A stretch of 64,000 nt of DNA from Paenibacillus sp. OV219 (GCF_900110075.1 NZ_FOCJ01000002.1:248001-312000), one strand, 5' to 3'; counted from the first letter of the stretch, positions 18,135 to 27,751 are shown. Made by a program: numbers and translations. Notes: generated from the letters alone by a model not told the origin.

Positions 18135-18249
18135 GAACTGGCAGACGCACAGGACTTAAAATCCTGCGGTGGGTGACCACCGTACGGGTTCGATTCCCGT
18201 CCTCGGCATCCAACAAGAAACCTTGATGAATCAAGGTTTTTTTTATTTT
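18135..18249 (+). repeat. Direct repeat copy 2: tRNA-Leu remnant and terminator
   Basis: Matches 15983-16096 and lacks the first 12 bases of tRNA-Leu, so it cannot form an acceptor stem. It marks the right end of the islet carrying the COG3044 ATPase and also supplies a terminator after that gene. Confidence 0.88.
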
Positions 18250-18330
18250 CACGTGGTGTATGTACTTATATTTAAACCATATAATCCTGTGCGTTTAAAC
18301 TTACCACACAGGATATTCGTAAAAGCTATT

Positions 18331-18380
18331 ACCTCCTTTGCAATATCTGACTAAATCAGATATTGCAAAGGAGGTATTTT
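18331..18380 (+). terminator. Twenty-base-pair hairpin containing a ribosome-binding site
   Basis: ACCTCCTTTGCAATATCTGA (18331-18350) pairs perfectly with 18356-18375 across a 5-base loop; ATTTTTG follows. It resembles a terminator. However, its 3' arm ends in AAAGGAGGT, 9 bases before ATG 18385, so folding would also hide the Shine-Dalgarno of the next small gene. Confidence 0.7.
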
Positions 18381-18384
18381 TGTT

Positions 18385-18537
18385 ATGCGTATCACGAAAG
18401 TTAACGACATCCTAATGCAATTGATTCAATGGTGCGTTGAGCAAGGCGCTTTATCCGATAATCCCTTGGGTGTTTTTTTCAATCGAGATGAAGTCCAGTT
18501 AACTCTATTTAATCCCTCGGATAATTCATACTCATAA
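18385..18537 (+). CDS. Small hypothetical protein, 50 residues
   Basis: The ATG follows AAAGGAGGT at ideal distance. The product begins MRITKVNDILMQLIQWC and ends FNPSDNSYS; its composition is protein-like, with no recognised domain. Its last 29 bases overlap the 3' end of the convergent yolD-like gene. Translation would be blocked by the upstream hairpin unless it opens. Confidence 0.5.
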   Translation: MRITKVNDILMQLIQWCVEQGALSDNPLGVFFNRDEVQLTLFNPSDNSYS

Positions 18538-18769
18538 TATCCATAAATGGAACCTTCTCTTCTCCATTTGATGTATTAACGTGTACTTTGCCTGTTCTAG
18601 AGTCCATTTTGACAATCTGTCCTCGTACGGTATCTTCCCATCCCCACACGCTCAATTCGATTGTTGAACTGTCATGGAATGCTTCTGAAAGTTGATTACC
18701 TAACTCCTCTAATACAAACTCATCTCGCGTAGGACGTTTAGGAATTTTTGATTTCGCCAATATAATCAT
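18509..18769 (-). CDS. YolD-like protein
   Basis: About 86 residues. The core ELSVWGWEDTVRGQIVKMDSR and the following beta hairpin are the YolD-like pattern, a family encoded next to UvrX-type polymerases and thought to be a UmuD-like accessory. A start at ATG 18769 is shown. The Shine-Dalgarno GAGGT is better spaced for TTG 18760, giving MAKSKIPKRPTRDEF. It is the last gene of an SOS operon with the unknown gene and uvrX upstream. Confidence 0.75.
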   Translation of the reverse strand: MIILAKSKIPKRPTRDEFVLEELGNQLSEAFHDSSTIELSVWGWEDTVRGQIVKMDSRTGKVHVNTSNGEEKVPFMDIMSMNYPRD

Positions 18770-18890
18770 ACCTCGCTTATTTCTTCTGTCATTACTCCGA
18801 AATTTCCCTAATCCCAAGAGCAGGAGATGTAGATAAAGTGAAACCCATCGACTATGATAATCGATGGGATGTTGAAGCCGCAACACAATT

Positions 18891-19385
18891 TCAAGATTTT
18901 CCTTCTTTTAGTATCTTATTAAACATAGCTTCGATATTTGCGATATATTTGCCAAGACGTACACTCACCTCTGAGCGAACGACGAAACGCATCAAAGCAA
19001 ATTTGTGTTCATAGCCTTTGTAGAAAAATTTATAATGAACAGCGTCATCAATTCGTTCATCCTCAATGACTTTAATCTGATTCTCTCTCAGTTCTTTTTT
19101 TACTTTAACCAAATCAGAATGTATTACGCCTAACAATAATCTGGCTGAATCTGCATAAAGCAACTTTAGAGTATGATTCGAACGTTCAATCTCTAAACGG
19201 TTATTATCGACTATCGTCATCATAATTGGCAACAGTACGGATTCGCGTACAAGTTCCATCGTTTGTTGTGACAACTGAAGTGGTGCTGGTTTATTTGGGT
19301 TGTTCTGCTCGATAAGTTGCTCACGATGTTCTGGGGACATGAATTTCGTTTCCCATCTGCCATTTCCTTCAAGTAATTTACTCAT
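18891..19385 (-). CDS. Unknown protein of the uvrX-yolD operon
   Basis: A 164-residue, charged, mainly helical protein with no signal peptide (MSKLLEGNGRWETKFMSPEH ... NIEAMFNKILKEGKS). I do not recognise a family. Its start overlaps the end of uvrX by 4 bases (ATGA type), so it is translated with uvrX and should be induced by DNA damage. A role with the polymerase or YolD is an inference from context only. Confidence 0.75.
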   Translation of the reverse strand: MSKLLEGNGRWETKFMSPEHREQLIEQNNPNKPAPLQLSQQTMELVRESVLLPIMMTIVDNNRLEIERSNHTLKLLYADSARLLLGVIHSDLVKVKKELRENQIKVIEDERIDDAVHYKFFYKGYEHKFALMRFVVRSEVSVRLGKYIANIEAMFNKILKEGKS

Positions 19386-20641
19386 TTAAAGTGGCCTCCA
19401 ATCATATTGGCTCTTTCCCTCGCCTGGGCTGATTTAAGCAGCGAAGACGCACTTAATATAGAAGCTTCACCGAATTTGTTTTTGATCGAATCCTTAACTA
19501 AAGCCAAATTATGATGTCGTGGTAAGTCTTCAAACATGTCGAGTTGGTAAACGCTGTTGTCACTTAATTGAGATAGATCGACAGAAAGATGAGTTAGAGG
19601 ATTGCCATCCCAATGAGCCAAGAATAAATTGTGTGCAGCTTTTAAAATGTGATGCTCCAAGCAACTCGGATCACTAAGAGTCATCTGACGGCTAAATCCG
19701 CTTGAGGCTACACCGTTCGTCGTTCCAACACTGACAGAGACTTTATGACCATGATATTTATAGTGTCTACTTGTACGACAGACCTCGATCACCAATTCCA
19801 GCAGTAACGGTTCAATCTCCTCTAACGTTTGATAATTACTCCAACGTAAAGCTCGACCACGAGCAATAGATTTTGGAGCGACAATCGATCCAGAGACGAC
19901 AGGGCTAGGGTCTATTCCTCGTGCCGTTTGCCAGTAGTACGTTGCCTTAATATCACTCTGTTTACCCATACGAGAACGCATACGACGCTTAACTTCATAC
20001 AATTCCAGCCGCGCTAGATCACCAATTGTATTTATGCCCATACGCATAAAATGCATCGTCATTTTAGAACCAACCATGTACATGTTATTTATGGTCAAAG
20101 GCCAAAGAGTAGATTCGAGCCGATCTTGCGGCAGTTCATAAATGCCAGATTCACTTTTCTTTGCGAAATTGTCTGTAGCCATCTTTGCAAGTACTTTGGT
20201 CGAACTAATTCCAGCTCGTACCCATACGCCTGTCGATAGCATAACTGTTGCCTGTATTTGTCTTGCGATCTCAAACGGAGAACCAAAGAGTGATGTCGAT
20301 CCAGATAAATCTAAGAATTGCTCATCAATACTCCATGGCTCAACGAGAGGAGTAAACGTTTTATATGCCTCTGTAATCATTAAAGAGACGCTTATATAGG
20401 TTTGCATACGTGGTCGAATTGCAACCAATTCTGGACATTTGGCTAAAGCTTCACCTAAGCGCTCTGCCGTTTTTACACCCTTAGCTTTGGCGATTGGACA
20501 AGCAGCCAAGATTATCCCACTACGGCGTTCAGGATCACCAGCAACAACGACAGGTTTATTGGCGTATTCAGGATGAGTTGCTTTCTCCACCGATGCGTAG
20601 AATGATTGACAGTCAATAAGCATGATGATGCGATCTTTCAT
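19382..20641 (-). CDS. uvrX: Y-family DNA polymerase, UvrX type
   Basis: A 419-residue lesion-bypass polymerase. The palm acids are in MLIDCQSFYASVE and in WSIDEQFLDLSG; RPRMQTYISVS and the GISSTKVLAKMATDNFAKK finger segment are conserved, and a helix-hairpin-helix region follows (GSKMTMHFMRMGINTIGDL). Near the C-terminus, YQLDMFED resembles a beta-clamp-binding motif. Upstream, two LexA boxes flank the -10, so it is SOS-induced. It is the first gene of an operon with the unknown 164-residue protein and YolD. Confidence 0.93.
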   Translation of the reverse strand: MKDRIIMLIDCQSFYASVEKATHPEYANKPVVVAGDPERRSGIILAACPIAKAKGVKTAERLGEALAKCPELVAIRPRMQTYISVSLMITEAYKTFTPLVEPWSIDEQFLDLSGSTSLFGSPFEIARQIQATVMLSTGVWVRAGISSTKVLAKMATDNFAKKSESGIYELPQDRLESTLWPLTINNMYMVGSKMTMHFMRMGINTIGDLARLELYEVKRRMRSRMGKQSDIKATYYWQTARGIDPSPVVSGSIVAPKSIARGRALRWSNYQTLEEIEPLLLELVIEVCRTSRHYKYHGHKVSVSVGTTNGVASSGFSRQMTLSDPSCLEHHILKAAHNLFLAHWDGNPLTHLSVDLSQLSDNSVYQLDMFEDLPRHHNLALVKDSIKNKFGEASILSASSLLKSAQARERANMIGGHFK

Positions 20642-20666
20642 TGATGATTTTCACTTCCTAAGGAGA

Positions 20667-20711
20667 GGAACGTTTGTTCTTATTATATGCGAATGTGCGT
20701 TCGTTATTCAA
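20667..20711 (-). promoter_or_regulatory. SOS promoter of uvrX with two LexA boxes
   Basis: Read on the minus strand, TTGAAT (20711-20706), an 18-base spacer and TATAAT (20687-20682) form the promoter. CGAATGTGCGTTCG (20690-20703) lies inside the spacer and differs from the Bacillus box CGAACnnnnGTTCG at one base. GAACGTTTGTTC (20668-20679) lies just downstream of the -10. LexA on either would block RNA polymerase. Confidence 0.85.
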
Positions 20712-21002
20712 GGGCAGGATGTAACGGTTTAAGGGAGGATTTTAGATGGAAGGTGGGGGACTTATACAATTACATTTGATGCAGAAGAAGGTGTCATGAT
20801 GGATGCCAGTTTTGTTTGCTCATATTTCATAGAGTATAGGTGAATTTAGAGAAGGGGTGCTGGCAATATCAGCCGGTAATTCACTTATAAGCAGGACACG
20901 CCAACGCAATGATACCTCCTGTTAAGGTCTGATGATTTCAGATGTCCTGTGTGGTAAAATTAACCTGATTAAACATTATTTTGTTTAAAAAAGGGGCACT
21001 CA

Positions 21003-21427
21003 TGAAGAAACACATCGCACTCGTGTAACTCATCGCATTACTCGTTCTGGCTGTCGGTCTTAACCCGAATCCCGCAAGCGCGGCCGCTGTCAGTCCGCAA
21101 TCCATTTTGAAGAAGAAGTACCCGCATGAAACGATTAGATTATTGAAATCCGCTGATCTGAACAATGAATAACAAGGAGAAACACGTAGCTGTATCGTTT
21201 GGTTACGGGCCGTCCAACACACAAATGTACGTATACCGGTTAAAGAGCAACGGATACAACCAAGTGCTCAGCACGATGGGCGACCAAGGCGTCGAAATTG
21301 ATGCGAAGGGCAAAATCCATATGTACTGGAAGAAATACTTAGATGAGGCGGCTGGAATGCAGCGGAAGCCATCTATACGTGGAATAGCAACTCATTGCGC
21401 TACGCAGGCTCAGGACAACTGCCATAA
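21003..21427 (+). pseudogene. Broken gene for a secreted protein
   Basis: ATG 21003 starts a signal-peptide-like sequence (MKKHIALV, stop, LIALLVLAVGLNPNPASA) with an in-frame TAA at codon 8. The frame then shifts near 21165 into NKEKHVAVSFGYGPSNTQMY and again near 21345 into GGWNAAEAIYTWNSNSLRYA. It ends at TAA 21425-21427. One stop plus two frameshifts indicates a dead gene; the family is not recognised. Confidence 0.65.
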
Positions 21428-21518
21428 TTCGAATTACGAGTTGGACGTGAACGGGTCCATGGATCGCATTGTAAGGTCAGCCCGAAAGCGTCCTTCTCTG
21501 GTTAAGGAGGGCTAGCAG

Positions 21519-22541
21519 ATGCAATTAATAAGAAGAATTACGGACAGCGACTGGTCTGGTGACACGCCAAAATGGTTAGATACCGTCTCCCGCTATGCTG
21601 CCAGAGGCGTTCTGTTCGACAGCGAATGGAAAGTAGCGATGATGCATATGACGAAGCTGCAGCTCTACAAGCTGCCTGGTGGTGGCGTTGAAGAGGGGGA
21701 AGATCCTCAGAGTGCTTTCCTGCGTGAAATTCTGGAGGAAACAGGCTGCATTGCGGAAGTGATTCATGAATTAGGGTATATTGAGGAGCACAAAGTTAGC
21801 AACGCGTTCCTCCAGCATTCCTCTTGTTATGCAGGGAAAGTCGTGCAGCATTCTACTAGCATTTCTCTAACGGATGAAGAAATTGCCCTCGGGATGCAGG
21901 TAGAATGGATGGATATAGACGCTGCAGTAGAAATCATGAAGGCAGCGCTTCAACAAAACGTGGACGAATCGGATAGATTCATGCTTCTTCGTGATCTTAC
22001 GATCCTCGAAGAAACCGCGAAGTGGTTGTCTGCGAGCGTTACCATACAAGCTCGTAAATATGGCGATCGCCCGCATTATGAATGGCGTACCACGCTGCTT
22101 GAGCGAACAGACTCGCATATTTTCGTTCTCGGACACTATGGAAGGAAGCTGAAGCATTTTACGAAAGGGAAGACATTTATTGTGGAAAACTGGACGATCG
22201 AATGTTTCCCGTTCGATTTCTGGTTTACGGTGAGCGCAGATGTCATCAATGGGAAAATTGCTCAGTACTATTGCAACATCAGTGAGCCGGCCAGAATGGA
22301 AGGCTGCATGGTTACATTCGTAGATTTGGATATTGACCTCATCTATAAGCGCGGCAAGTGGGAGATCGTTGACGAGGATGAATTTGTTAGTCACGCCGCG
22401 AAGTTCGAATATCCTCCCGAGTTGATTGCTAGGGTGAGGCAAGAGGTCGAGCGCTTGCAGGAGCGCATTGCTCTGAGGCAGTTTCCTTTTGACGGGTCGA
22501 TTGAACGCTTCATTCCGTGCATACCGCGAGATTCTGCATAA
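21519..22541 (+). CDS. NUDIX hydrolase fused to a DUF402 domain
   Basis: 340 residues. Residues ~20-160 are a NUDIX domain with the box G-x5-E-x7-REILEETGC starting GGGVEEGEDPQSAFLR. Residues ~165-330 match DUF402 (FomD/nucleoside-diphosphatase type): KYGDRPHYEW, TIECFPFDFWFTV, GKIAQYYCNISEPARMEG, VTFVDLDIDLIYKRGKWEIV and DEDEF, with the acidic metal-binding cluster preserved. Both halves hydrolyse nucleoside diphosphate linkages in known members, so the protein may clean up nucleotides; the substrate is unknown. ATG 21519 is preceded by AAGGAGG. Confidence 0.82.
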   Translation: MQLIRRITDSDWSGDTPKWLDTVSRYAARGVLFDSEWKVAMMHMTKLQLYKLPGGGVEEGEDPQSAFLREILEETGCIAEVIHELGYIEEHKVSNAFLQHSSCYAGKVVQHSTSISLTDEEIALGMQVEWMDIDAAVEIMKAALQQNVDESDRFMLLRDLTILEETAKWLSASVTIQARKYGDRPHYEWRTTLLERTDSHIFVLGHYGRKLKHFTKGKTFIVENWTIECFPFDFWFTVSADVINGKIAQYYCNISEPARMEGCMVTFVDLDIDLIYKRGKWEIVDEDEFVSHAAKFEYPPELIARVRQEVERLQERIALRQFPFDGSIERFIPCIPRDSA

Positions 22542-22590
22542 TGCTGCTGCTTGGGTGCATAGTTATCCAGAATTCTTTCGGCAAAAGCAG

Positions 22591-22640
22591 AAAAACCTCC
22601 TTGTCCATCCAATCACTTCAGATGGATAAGGAGGTTTTTT
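22591..22640. terminator. Bidirectional terminator
   Basis: AAAAACCTCCTT-TCCATC (from 22591) pairs with GATGGA-AAGGAGGTTTTTT (to 22640). A-rich and T-rich ends let it serve both the NUDIX gene and the convergent chemoreceptor gene. Confidence 0.85.
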
Positions 22641-22660
22641 AGCGTTGGCTTACGAGGCAC

Positions 22661-24526
22661 TCAGCTATTCACTTTAAACCGATCAACCGTTCTGCTAAGC
22701 TCTTCTGCGAGGTACTCAAGAGATTGCGAAGAGGACGCCGTTTGCTCAGCGGAAGCAGCTGTCTCTTCGCTAACTGCTGCGACGGATTCAATCGCTTCCA
22801 TAACTTTCCCAGTTTGCATTAATTGAGAGTTACTTGCAAGTTTAATCTCTTTAACCTTCTGCGCGGTTTCATTGACAATTTGGGCGATTTGATCAAAAGC
22901 GGTGAATGTCTTCTGGGATTGGATAGCCCCTTCGGAGACCGCATTTACGCTCATTTCTGTATTTTGCTGCATCTGCTTGATGATCTCTGTAATTTCCTTA
23001 GTTGCTTCCCCGCTACGTTCAGCAAGCTTCCGTACTTCCTCGGCTACGACGGCGAAGCCCCTACCTTGTTCTCCCGCACGTGCAGCCTCAATGGCCGCGT
23101 TCAGCGCGAGCAAATTCGTCTGCTCGGAAATTTCATCGATGATATCGATGATTTCACCGATCTTTGCGGAGTCTCGCTCTAACAGTGTCATCTTCTCCTT
23201 CAACTGCTGCATGCCCTCAATTGATGAATTCACATCTTCACCACCGCTCACAGCGATGGCAACCGTTTGCTCGGATAACGCAGAGGCTTGTGCGGAGATA
23301 TGATCGATACCTCGTATTGCCGCTGACAATCCTTGGAACAGATCGGAGATGTCTTGCGAAGCTGAAGCCTGACTCATGCTGCCTCGTGCTACTTCGTCGG
23401 TACTGAGTGAAATCTCGCTGCTTGCGGCTGCAACGCTTCTTGATGTCTGGAGCGCTTTGCCGATCATGCTCTGCATGGCATCCAGCATCGTGTTAATATG
23501 TCGCTTCAACGCACTGATCTCATCGTGACCGTTCGCGTCCAGACGTTCTCTCAGATCACCATCTGCGACAATCTCCATCAAGGCGCTGATCTGCAGCACC
23601 GGCTTCTGAAAGAGGCGTGCTACGACAACAGCGAGCGCAATGACTCCTAGCAAACAGATGACGATAATGATGATGATCGTTCGGGTAAGGCTATTAACTT
23701 CTTTCATGAGTTCGGTCTGCGGGATGGTAATGACCACTTTCCATCCGGTAGACTTCATCTCGGCAAAAGATGTGCTTCTCAGCTGCTGATCCCAATTATC
23801 CGTGAAATATCCTTCATTGGAGGTAAGCGCCACTTGCTTGAATGTATTCGCGGTTTCGCTCGATGCGACATCCGATATATTCTTCCCGATAAAATCTGCA
23901 TTAGGATGGACGAGGATCGTTCCCGAAGGCGATACCAAATAACCGAATCCATTTGTTCCGAATTTGATGGTTTCTATCCGCTTCAAAATTTCATCCGCCA
24001 GAATAAGCTCCTGCGTTAGTCCGCGGAACTCGCCTTTCGCATTCACGAGCGGATTATCGACGATGACAATCTTCTGGTCCGTTCCTGCCTTCACGAGAAT
24101 ATCGGAAACTTGCAACTTCTTCTGCTTCTCCGCTTGGATGATGTTCGTGAAGGTCGAGGCGTCGAATACAGGACCTTTGGTGTCGTATGCCATCTTGCTC
24201 GGATCCACATAAGCGAAATCATCGACTTCTTTATCGCTCTGAGTTAGAGTGCGCAGTACTTGCAGCACCTGTTCCGGCTTTGCTTCCATAAACTCGGGAT
24301 GCGCGTTCGTGACATTGACGAGTGTGTTAATTTTCTGAGTCATCCATGTATCTAAGTCATTTGCGTTCAGCTGGGCGCGCTGCTCGAGAGTTTGCTCTGC
24401 ATTTTGCTTCAGATTACCGCTAAGCAGGTAGATGAATAGCGATGATGCGGCGAGTAAAGGAACAAGTCCAACAAGCAGCAGAATAATTAAAATTTTAGCC
24501 CTTATGGATTGGAATAGCTGTTTCAA
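22661..24526 (-). CDS. Methyl-accepting chemotaxis protein with Cache sensor
   Basis: 621-residue transmembrane receptor. The N-terminal span ([20 protein letters not shown]) is followed by a ~250-residue extracellular dCache-like domain ([18 protein letters not shown]), a second span near 290, HAMP, and the signalling hairpin with tip sequence [20 protein letters not shown]. It senses a small ligand and controls CheA. A TTG start is used at 24526 with AGGAA upstream. Confidence 0.93.
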   Translation of the reverse strand: MKQLFQSIRAKILIILLLVGLVPLLAASSLFIYLLSGNLKQNAEQTLEQRAQLNANDLDTWMTQKINTLVNVTNAHPEFMEAKPEQVLQVLRTLTQSDKEVDDFAYVDPSKMAYDTKGPVFDASTFTNIIQAEKQKKLQVSDILVKAGTDQKIVIVDNPLVNAKGEFRGLTQELILADEILKRIETIKFGTNGFGYLVSPSGTILVHPNADFIGKNISDVASSETANTFKQVALTSNEGYFTDNWDQQLRSTSFAEMKSTGWKVVITIPQTELMKEVNSLTRTIIIIIVICLLGVIALAVVVARLFQKPVLQISALMEIVADGDLRERLDANGHDEISALKRHINTMLDAMQSMIGKALQTSRSVAAASSEISLSTDEVARGSMSQASASQDISDLFQGLSAAIRGIDHISAQASALSEQTVAIAVSGGEDVNSSIEGMQQLKEKMTLLERDSAKIGEIIDIIDEISEQTNLLALNAAIEAARAGEQGRGFAVVAEEVRKLAERSGEATKEITEIIKQMQQNTEMSVNAVSEGAIQSQKTFTAFDQIAQIVNETAQKVKEIKLASNSQLMQTGKVMEAIESVAAVSEETAASAEQTASSSQSLEYLAEELSRTVDRFKVNS

Positions 24527-24701
24527 AAAAAATTCCTCACTTTCAACGGTGGATAAGTTTACTTTATGTGAATCGTGTTAAGGAACATCTCTAATGCGTA
24601 TTAGAGTTTTGTTAGATTTTCATTTTGTGTTATGGAGATACTCGCCCGATGATTAGCCTGTTAATGTTGCAATACTACTTTTCGACAAAATACGATATAA
24701 A

Positions 24702-24731
24702 TTGACAACTTTGAAACTAGTTCGTTATACT
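24702..24731 (+). promoter_or_regulatory. Promoter of the S-layer-homology gene
   Basis: Consensus TTGACA (24702-24707), an 18-base spacer and TATACT (24726-24731). The gene starts ~83 bases downstream. Confidence 0.75.
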
Positions 24732-24813
24732 CATTTATATATCCTGTTTTTCCCATTCTCTTAGCGATCATGGAATGAATAGTAGTAAACAAATAAGACT
24801 CGGAGGGTTAGAT

Positions 24814-27711
24814 ATGACAAAGTCATCATTATTTAAGAAATCGATTATCATGATTTTGACCTTGCTGCTTGTATTCAGTTCACAAGCTTTTGCCACTCAG
24901 AAGGCTACAGGGTCGGACATTGAAGGAAACTGGGCAGAAACTAAAATTAAGAGCTGGATCGAAAAAGGTTTAATCAACGGGTATAGTGATGGTTCCTTTA
25001 AGCCGGACAAGTCAATTAGCCGCGGTGAATTGATGGCACTTATTAATCGTGCATTTGGATTTACGCAAGTCTCGGATATTCAATTCAAAGATTTGAAAAA
25101 CAAGGATTGGAAATACGAAGTTGTTCAAAAGGCGGTAAACGCTGGTTATATTCATGGCTATGCGGACTCTACGATACGTTTTGATCGCACGATTACTCGT
25201 GAGGAAACGGCTGTTATTGTTGCGAAATTGCTTAAATTAGACAATAAAGCGGATGGTACTAGCGTGTTTTTCGATAAGGATCAAATCGCGGAGTGGAGCA
25301 AAGGGGCTGTCGGGGCAATCGCATCCCTAAGCCTGCTTCAAGGCATTGCTGATCAAGCGTTCCAACCGAAAAAACAGCTAACGCGGGCAGAGGCTGTTGT
25401 GCTTTTGGACAGAGCTCTCACACAGACCACACAGAATGCAACAACAACAACTTATAATACAGCCGGTACATACGGACCTGCTTCCGGAAGCGAAACGATT
25501 AAGGGCAACGTAGTCATTGCTACTACTGGTGTAAGCCTCCAAAACGTCATTATCGAAGGCGATCTGCTTCTTGCTGAAGGAATCGGCGAAGGCGATGTAT
25601 TCCTTAATAATGTTACCGTTAAAGGCACGACGACCGTTAAAGGCGGAGGCGTGAATTCGATTCACATCAAGGATTCGATTCTTGTTACGGTATTCGTGGA
25701 TAAAGCGACCGGTCAAATTCGAATCGTGGCGGAAGGTTCGACTTCAATCAAAGAAGTCACATTGCAATCTGGAGCGAAGCTGGAGTCGAATACTGACAAG
25801 GGTACGGGATTTGACATTGTGAATCTATCAAATCTATTGCCCAACGATTCAGTTGTCACGCTAAAGGGAACTTTCGATGAGATTAACGTTTCATCTTCTA
25901 CGATGACAATCGATATGTTGGAAGGTTCCGTGAATGATTTTAACGTCAATCAGGAATCAGAAGACGTCGAGCTTAAATTAAGTGAAGATGCGAAGGTTAT
26001 CAATCTTGTGCTGAATGCTGTACTGAAGGTTCTTGGACTAGGTACGATTGAGAATGCGACTGTTAAGGAAACGGCGAAAGATTCTTCCTTTGAAACCACG
26101 CCGATCAATCTTAGAAATAATGACACGACTAGCGTAGGTAGCGATAGTAGTAATAATAATACGAGTAGCGCTGCACTAACTGCGATTAACGGTGCGTCTA
26201 AAGATACAATGCAAGTTGCACTGGAAACATACGCATCGGATTTGAAACTCAACCTGACTGCTTATAATGAAACAAATTTCCAAGCTAAAAGCCGTCAGAC
26301 ATCGGTTGCGAATTACGTATATGATTCAAGACCAGAGAATGGATACGTATCGATCGCAGCTGTGAAATCCGCATTCAACCATGGTGTGGCTTATGAAACA
26401 GCAAAACTGACTTTTTCAACGAAGTTAGCCTCTGATGAGGGAGTGACGGTTGGTGATTTCGAAGCGTTGCAAACGGCATACAACAACCATGTTGTGTACC
26501 GTGACGGAGTGAGCGACAGCATTTCGACAGCCGCTCTTGCAGCGATTAATGCCGTCATAGACAATGTAACAATTCAAGCTAGTTTGATCGCAGCTGTTGA
26601 GGCTCAATTTAATGATGAAAGTACTCCAAAACACAATCCGTACAAGATCAACGATGTATATGCGCTCATTAATTTGCTGGCAGCAGTTGATGGAGCTACG
26701 GATAAAGTGACGATGAAGTCAGTGCTTGAAATGAATGTAGAAAGCTTAGGTCTGGATATGGGTGAAATGTCCGCCTACAATGATATAACCTTTGTAGCGA
26801 AAAACCGTCAGGGATCGGTTGCGCAATACGTCATCGACTCTAGACCGGATGGCGGCTATGAATCAATCGCAGCTGTAGTAATCGCTTTCGACAATGGTGT
26901 TGCATATGAAACAGCGAAATTGACTTTTTCAACGAAATTAGCCTCTAATGAGAGCATAACGGTTGATGATTTCGAAGCATTGCAAACGGCATACAACAAC
27001 CATGTTGTGTACCGTGGCGGAGTGAGCGATAGCATCTCGACAACCGCTCTTTCAGCGATTAATGCAGTAATTGATAATGAAACGATTCAAGTTAGTTTGA
27101 TCGCAGCAGTCGAAGCACAGTTTACTGATGAAAGTAGCCCAGGACTCAATCCGTACAAGATCAATGATGTGTATGTGCTAATTAATTTGCTGGCTGCAGT
27201 TGACGGAGCTGATGATAAAGCTGCGATGGAATTAGTACTTGAAACGAATGCAAGCGGCTTAGGTCTAGTATTGACCGCCTATAATGATTCAACCTTTATA
27301 GCGAAAAACCGTCAGGGATCGGTTGCCAATTACGTCATCGATTCGATGCCGGACGGCGGCTATGAATCAATCGCAGCTGTGAAATCCGCATTTGATCATG
27401 GTGTCGCATATGAAACAGCGAAATTGGCTTTTTCAACGAAATTAGCCTCTAATGAGAGCATAACGGTTGATGATTTCGAAGCATTGCAAACGGCTTATGT
27501 GAATCATGTTGCATACCGCGATGTGAGCGACGGCATTTCTACAGCCGCACTTGCAGCGATTAATGCAGTAATTGATAATGAAACGATTCAAGTTAGTTTG
27601 ATCGCAGCAGTCGAAACTCAATTTACAAGTGAGAGCACAGCAGGACACAATCCGTACAAGATCAATGACGTATTCACATTTATTACAAATTATATCAATT
27701 CTCAAGGTTAA
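24814..27711 (+). CDS. S-layer-homology surface protein with three C-terminal repeats
   Basis: 965-residue exported protein. A signal peptide (residues ~5-28) precedes three SLH modules (~35-210; GYSDGSFKPDKSISRGELM, GYADSTIRFDRTITREET, FQPKKQLTRAEAV) that bind pyruvylated wall polymer. A beta-strand-rich, helix-like region (~225-430) follows, then three ~170-residue repeats at the C-terminus. ATG 24814 is 6 bases after CGGAGGG; an upstream ATG at 24775 has no Shine-Dalgarno. Function of the repeat domain is unknown. Confidence 0.87.
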   Translation: MTKSSLFKKSIIMILTLLLVFSSQAFATQKATGSDIEGNWAETKIKSWIEKGLINGYSDGSFKPDKSISRGELMALINRAFGFTQVSDIQFKDLKNKDWKYEVVQKAVNAGYIHGYADSTIRFDRTITREETAVIVAKLLKLDNKADGTSVFFDKDQIAEWSKGAVGAIASLSLLQGIADQAFQPKKQLTRAEAVVLLDRALTQTTQNATTTTYNTAGTYGPASGSETIKGNVVIATTGVSLQNVIIEGDLLLAEGIGEGDVFLNNVTVKGTTTVKGGGVNSIHIKDSILVTVFVDKATGQIRIVAEGSTSIKEVTLQSGAKLESNTDKGTGFDIVNLSNLLPNDSVVTLKGTFDEINVSSSTMTIDMLEGSVNDFNVNQESEDVELKLSEDAKVINLVLNAVLKVLGLGTIENATVKETAKDSSFETTPINLRNNDTTSVGSDSSNNNTSSAALTAINGASKDTMQVALETYASDLKLNLTAYNETNFQAKSRQTSVANYVYDSRPENGYVSIAAVKSAFNHGVAYETAKLTFSTKLASDEGVTVGDFEALQTAYNNHVVYRDGVSDSISTAALAAINAVIDNVTIQASLIAAVEAQFNDESTPKHNPYKINDVYALINLLAAVDGATDKVTMKSVLEMNVESLGLDMGEMSAYNDITFVAKNRQGSVAQYVIDSRPDGGYESIAAVVIAFDNGVAYETAKLTFSTKLASNESITVDDFEALQTAYNNHVVYRGGVSDSISTTALSAINAVIDNETIQVSLIAAVEAQFTDESSPGLNPYKINDVYVLINLLAAVDGADDKAAMELVLETNASGLGLVLTAYNDSTFIAKNRQGSVANYVIDSMPDGGYESIAAVKSAFDHGVAYETAKLAFSTKLASNESITVDDFEALQTAYVNHVAYRDVSDGISTAALAAINAVIDNETIQVSLIAAVETQFTSESTAGHNPYKINDVFTFITNYINSQG
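26176..27711 (+). repeat. Three tandem ~170-codon repeats in the S-layer protein
   Basis: Each unit contains a GYxSIAAVxxAFxxGVAYETAK block and ends near NPYKINDV. The TACAAGATCAA landmark occurs at 26641, 27154 and 27655, a spacing of 513 and 501 bases. Units 2 and 3 are closest at DNA level, suggesting recent duplication or gene conversion. Confidence 0.85.
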
Positions 27712-27751
27712 CCATTATCGACGAAGATCAGAGATCGTTTTACTTCAAAAC

